Shown here piece by piece: positions 60,301 to 64,000 of a stretch of DNA of 64,000 nucleotides. The stretch lies in contig JAHBBC010000059.1 in NCBI GenBank assembly GCA_019915015.1, positions 30,306 to 94,305 of the forward strand. Reading direction: 5' to 3'. Made by a program: the position numbers and the translations under genes. How positions within the stretch are numbered: the stretch's first letter is position 1; the number at the start of each line of letters is the position of its first letter. Source of the stretch: Auriscalpium vulgare (taxonomy: Eukaryota; Basidiomycota; Agaricomycetes; Russulales; Auriscalpiaceae). A model generated the notes under the pieces. It did no database searches. It saw only the letters and a program-made list of their open reading frames with translations, and was not told the origin of the DNA.

Positions 60301-63300
60301 CTTCGTGCGCACGACGTTTCCTTCGGGTCATTTATCAGTCAATTGTATCAATGCAATCTTGTAAACACTGACTGGAGTGTCCGTTCTGCGGGTACGGGTA
60401 GCACATTCATCATGGATTCATATGCTCGCGGGCTAAGACGTGGATAATTTGCGCCCACTCCAATGTCATGGCTGAATATCGCATGCCGTTCAAAGGGACA
60501 CCTCGTTCTTCTAAATCTTTCTTCTTGACGAGATCGTTCATCAAGGCGACAAACAAGGAATTGCCATGCTTGCCCTCGATAACGCCTCTTGCGAAGACTA
60601 GGCATGCACTATGAGGGTTCTGTGCAGACAATGATCAGAAGCTGTAACGTGGGGATACTATGAACTTGAAGCTACTGACATCTTCGTATGCCTCCAGAAG
60701 AGGTGCAAGGTCGGGATGAGTAAGAGCATATCGATGGAGGGCCTGTATGTCGTCTTTCTGAGCATGATTGGGGGTGAAGCGGCGATTCTTAGGCTCGGGG
60801 ACTGGCTTGCGAGTCGCATTCTGGAATACGTGGACATGCAGCAGAGCGAGGCAGTTGACACAAGTAACATCCTCAGTTGACTCTTCCGGCACCCTTACAG
60901 TGCGAAGACAATCTGTCGCAAGGACATGAAGGGGAGGCGACCGATAGTTCTTCCACTGCCACCGATGCTCTTGCTCCGTGTCGACTACTTGCTTTCTGGC
61001 CTTATCCAACGAACGATAATCTGGTGCCGAATACAACTCTAACGCCAAATCGGCGAGGGAAGGCCCGCCGCCCCCGCCGTATGGTGTGCGCTCCAAATAT
61101 TGACGCACACGAGCGTATTTTGCTGCGCGAAGTCCGAAACAAGGACGATCTATCATTCTCGGAGCGGGGGCCTGCGTCGATGAGGTTGATGCCCAGATGT
61201 GGCCCAGTGTATGTGATCGCATTGTGCCCTTGCAAACTTTCTGGTGCTGTTTGAATGCCTTGGTGTGATACGCCCCAGTCATAAGCATGTACTTGTTGCA
61301 TCGAGAGCATCGGACCTTCCGAACATCGTCTAGACAGAACTCGGCCATGTCGTCAAGCGCAAGGATTTTCTCCTTGAATTTGGTATACGCCTTTGAGTTG
61401 TCGTCCCTACCGCGTTTGACGAAGGAATTGGCCAGGCGCGTGCTGATTGCTCCAGACGATGGCCCAACATCAGCGCTTGCGGTGCTTGCAGACACGGTAG
61501 CAATGACATCCTTATTCTTTCCCTTGGGCGCGAAGAACGGATGAATGGGCCCAGGGACAGTGCGTGTGCGTTTTGCAGGATGGATAGGCGCCTGAGCCTC
61601 TGAGTCGTGGTCAGATTGAGCGCTTGTTGCTTCACTCGCGCTCGCAGCCGTCTTGTCGTCTGCGCTCGAGCTCCCTTTCCTCCGCCTTTTCAGTAAGCCC
61701 CGCGCAGCCTTCAGTGTCGTCCCAATGGAACTGATGATCTTCTTAGATGCCCTTGACAGTCGACTTCCATCGGATGCGCAATCCTCCGCCTCACTTCCCA
61801 CCGACGACACCCTTCTTGACGACATTGACGCAGCATCAGAAGTCCCATTTTCCAAATGGCTTCTCCATTCTGTGATACTGCCAGGCCCATCCTGGTCCAG
61901 CATTCCACCACGCGGAACTGGTGGGAGATCATCGTCGACAGTGGATGGAGAGAGCAACGACCGGCCGTATGCGCAGCTGGTATCGGTGGTATCGGGCATA
62001 GGTATGTCGTCGCAGTCGCTGTCATAGCCACTAGCAGATGCAAGTACTGAATATGATGATGTAGGAGAAGGTGCATTGACAGAGGTGGAATTGACGGATC
62101 GTATTTGCTGCCTTCGTCCATGTCTCCGCGTCGCCCCATCTGCTTTTCTTCCACCTCTGGACTGAATCCTTCAAGTAGACATTCAGCATCTCTGGTCGAC
62201 TCGCCGGGTTCGGAAGCTTGAGGATTTAGAAGGTGGGCCATCCCGCGAGGGATATGATGCGCAACAGGCTCATCGCGTCCGGCGCCGCCTGTCACAGCAT
62301 CAGACCGTCGCTGATGACTTGATACCTGCGCAGAGCACCTGAGTATCGTCGTCCTCATGTCGCTAATGAGCAAAATATAGCGTACCGATTGAATATGGTC
62401 GGCAGCGAGCCTCTCGAACCACGCCAACCGTTCGACGTGGCGCCTTGAATCATCCCAAAGCTGCCAGCCCAGTGTTTCGTGTGCGACCGCATTCACGGCG
62501 ATCACGCCACACGATACGTGATCTGTCTGTCTCGCTGTCGTAAGCGACTGTCCCTCCCACTTGTACTCAATGCCGAATTTGACACGCGTCCACCAGAGCA
62601 ATTTCTTCTCGATGTCTTTAGGCAGGCGCAGTCCCTGATGGTAAAGGCCGTCGCCTTGTTTCACAGGAATGGTAAGATTGCATTCCCATTGGCGACATAG
62701 TAACGTACTCACCATAGGATATTGTTTCCGCTTGACCGTCGATCTTCACGACAACAAAATGCTTGTATTTGGCGAGAAAACAGGAAGAGGAGTACCTTCC
62801 TATGGGTGCGCAGATCGTCTTCAATTCTCTTGAGGTAACGAGGTGAGTCGGGGAACAGGTCTTCTATTACTGTGATCTTTGAAATTGCATTCCAGAACTC
62901 GTGTCCGGCGATCTCGAAGTTGTTGGCAATTCCTGGCGTGCTCCGAACGCGGCTTCTCAACCACATGAGCATCATGTCAACGATGGTGTCGGTGAGAAGG
63001 CCGTCTGATAACAGCGGAGCAAGGGCTGATGTTGTCGTAAATGTGGCGGCACCGGGTATCATGAGTTGCTGGCGCCAGGGAAGCGAGTGGATAAGAGCAA
63101 CAGTGCGTTCGCTTTCCATAGAACCGTCAGCGACTTGTAGCAGCCACCGCACGCTCGCCGTCCACGTCTCCTGTGCCAGGAGGACCGTACGCATCCGTTG
63201 CCAGTAAGTGATCATCCACAGCGGGGATGCACCACTTGCATATCGTGGGTCCATGATTGATTGTGCGCCATCCAGGATGGCCTGCGGTGCGAGTGCAGCA

Positions 63301-63638
63301 AGCTTGTCCACGAAGGCATCCGTAGGAAGGCTTCGTGATTTTGTAAGTGTGGTTATGGGGAAGACTGCCACGTCATGGCTAAAAACAGCTTTGGTTGAGG
63401 GGTGTATGAGCTGCTGATCGCGACGAGGGAGTGGTGTAGATACGAAGGAATGAACATCCTCGGTGCCGCTGGGGAGCAAAGAAGTCTCGGGAGCGTTGGG
63501 AATCCTGAGGAGCTGCTCGATGTAGGCCAGCAGCTCCGGCGGTGGGTTCTGGGGATAGCTTTTGCCTTGCGAGATCCATAATTCGGGACGGAACATAGGT
63601 ATTTCATCGTCGTTGTAGATTGTGATGGACTCATCCAT
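57388..63638 (-). pseudogene. Ulp1-like protease plus transposase gene of the transposon, multiply frameshifted
   Basis: ATG 63638 opens MDESITIYNDDEIPMFRPEL. A C48/Ulp1-like module follows: LSDGLLTDTIVDMML, then catalytic His in KYKHFVVVKIDG (62759-62761), Asp in SYGDGLYHQG after a 59-nt intron (62650-62652), and Cys in ARQTDHVSCGV (62509-62511). Two more introns lead through a basic linker (GGRKADGATRRHGRRQQIRS) and a Ser-rich stretch to a zinc motif RCSRCNKYMLMTGAYHTK plus HQKVC. The transposase-like part has ACDDTKLLESLRPHWDP, VVSYAADGTAVERSL, GRKTYRNNAFSGARILTLGS and LLPWLLSTEVCEHVFG, and ends ELSGRVKAGLEQAGDDEPDE at 57388. Frame breaks not explained by introns occur near 62777-62780, 60436-60441, 59884-59975 (about three), 59222, 58685 and 58229-58233, several in homopolymers. 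I recall similar unnamed proteins in other Agaricomycetes. Confidence 0.8.
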
Positions 63639-63786
63639 TGGCACGATGCCGGGATGGCTGCGAGGGTGATGCGCTGCACAGAAGAAGCAGGTTCGGTCCG
63701 AGGCGTTGTCGTAGAATGTCGTACGCAGCAGGCCACGTAAATTTCTACCTAATGTCTCAACTTGTACGAATTATACCGGTAATTAT

Positions 63787-63955
63787 GGGGTCAAAATCTT
63801 CTGCCGCCAGTACTTAGTCCAACTACCTCTGTGATCAGACATCGGTTCACCGCGCCCTAACTACCACCATCAGGATCATACTTTTGCCCCAAATTCTAGC
63901 CCCCAGCTACCTCAGACCCCTCAGAGCTTCCGGCGCAAAGCGCCGTCTAGCTACC
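63787..63955 (+). repeat. Right subterminal repeat cluster
   Basis: ctacc occurs at 63823, 63861, 63907 and 63951 on the plus strand, with ggggtcaa at 63787 and GGATCATA at 63873-63880. The segment at 63859-63884 aligns directly, not inverted, with 57272-57297. Confidence 0.75.
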
Positions 63956-63963
63956 GTGCGAAA

Positions 63964-63994
63964 ATCATACCCCTGGCGTGAGTTACGGGGTCCT
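63964..63994 (-). repeat. Right terminal inverted repeat
   Basis: Read on the minus strand it begins AGGACCCCGTAACTCACGCC and ends GGGTATGAT, the partner of 57152-57183. Six bases of flanking sequence, gctgag, follow before the window ends. Confidence 0.93.
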
Positions 63995-64000
63995 GCTGAG

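Larger units (their letters stand above)
57152..63994 (-). mobile_element. 6.8-kb DNA transposon with TIRs, encoding a Ulp1 protease-transposase polyprotein
   Basis: The element is bounded by inverted repeats at 57152-57183 and 63964-63994 that match except for one extra C and one T/C change. A probable 8-bp target duplication flanks it. One minus-strand gene fills 57388-63638, leaving about 240-360 bp of non-coding sequence at each end. The 31-32-bp repeats and 8-bp duplication recall the P-element superfamily, and the block HGRKTYRNN resembles the D-x-x-H-x-x-K-x-x-R-N-N pattern I associate with P/THAP9-like transposases; the Ulp1 module instead recalls KDZ/Zisupton-type elements. I cannot decide between these, and a distinct basidiomycete family is possible. 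The termini are well kept while the coding region is frameshifted, so the copy is probably non-autonomous now. Confidence 0.85.

Noticed and set aside
57152..63994. Assigning the element to KDZ, Plavaka/CACTA or hAT
   Set aside because: The visible transposase blocks do not match what I remember of KDZ or Plavaka proteins, and no hAT dimerisation motif is seen. P-like features are suggestive only, so no family is claimed.
1..64000. tRNA, rRNA, CRISPR arrays and bacterial operon signals
   Set aside because: I scanned by eye for B-box-like GGTTCGANNCC words, ribosomal motifs and regularly spaced repeats and found none that hold up. By-eye scanning is weak, so a tRNAscan run would be needed to exclude tRNA genes.

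Overview
This window looks like nuclear DNA of a filamentous basidiomycete, most probably an Agaricomycete (mushroom or polypore-type fungus). The genes are split by many short GT-AG introns of about 47-65 nt, spacing is compact, GC is fairly high, and the gene set is fungal: neutral trehalase, ATG15, ATG22, a family 2 heme-thiolate peroxidase and a CM1 spindle-pole protein. Placement below Agaricomycetes is inference. Most gene models were rebuilt by hand from splice signals and reading-frame continuity.

Layout. 1-13.5 kb: 3' part of the decapping nuclease RAI1 (+), the clamp-loader subunit RFC5 (+), a probable Whi5/Nrm1-like regulator (+), a family 2 peroxidase (-), then an SDR oxidoreductase (+) behind a tandemly duplicated promoter and flanked by two copies of an orphan gene, the upstream one broken. 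13.9-25 kb, all (-): tRNA t6A dehydratase TCD1, vacuolar lipase ATG15, neutral trehalase and vacuolar effluxer ATG22; the last three are all linked to nutrient recycling. 25.5-31.7 kb (-): a large CM1 coiled-coil protein and a membrane-anchored aspartic protease. 32.5-38.5 kb: mitochondrial Lon protease (+) converging on GMP synthase (-). 38.8-49.6 kb: exoribonuclease XRN1 (-) with three minute 5' coding exons, a TauD-type dioxygenase (+) and a polyglutamine GATA factor (-). 49.6-57.15 kb is gene-poor, with no gene I can support.

The most unusual part is 57152-63994, a 6.8-kb DNA transposon. It has 31/32-bp terminal inverted repeats and a probable 8-bp target duplication cut by the window end. 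Its ends also carry subterminal motifs in direct, not inverted, orientation. One long minus-strand gene fills it: an N-terminal Ulp1-like (C48) cysteine protease module with visible His, Asp and Cys residues, a CxxC-HxxxC zinc motif, and a transposase-like core. Several frame breaks not explained by introns suggest a decaying copy. I cannot assign it firmly to a named superfamily.
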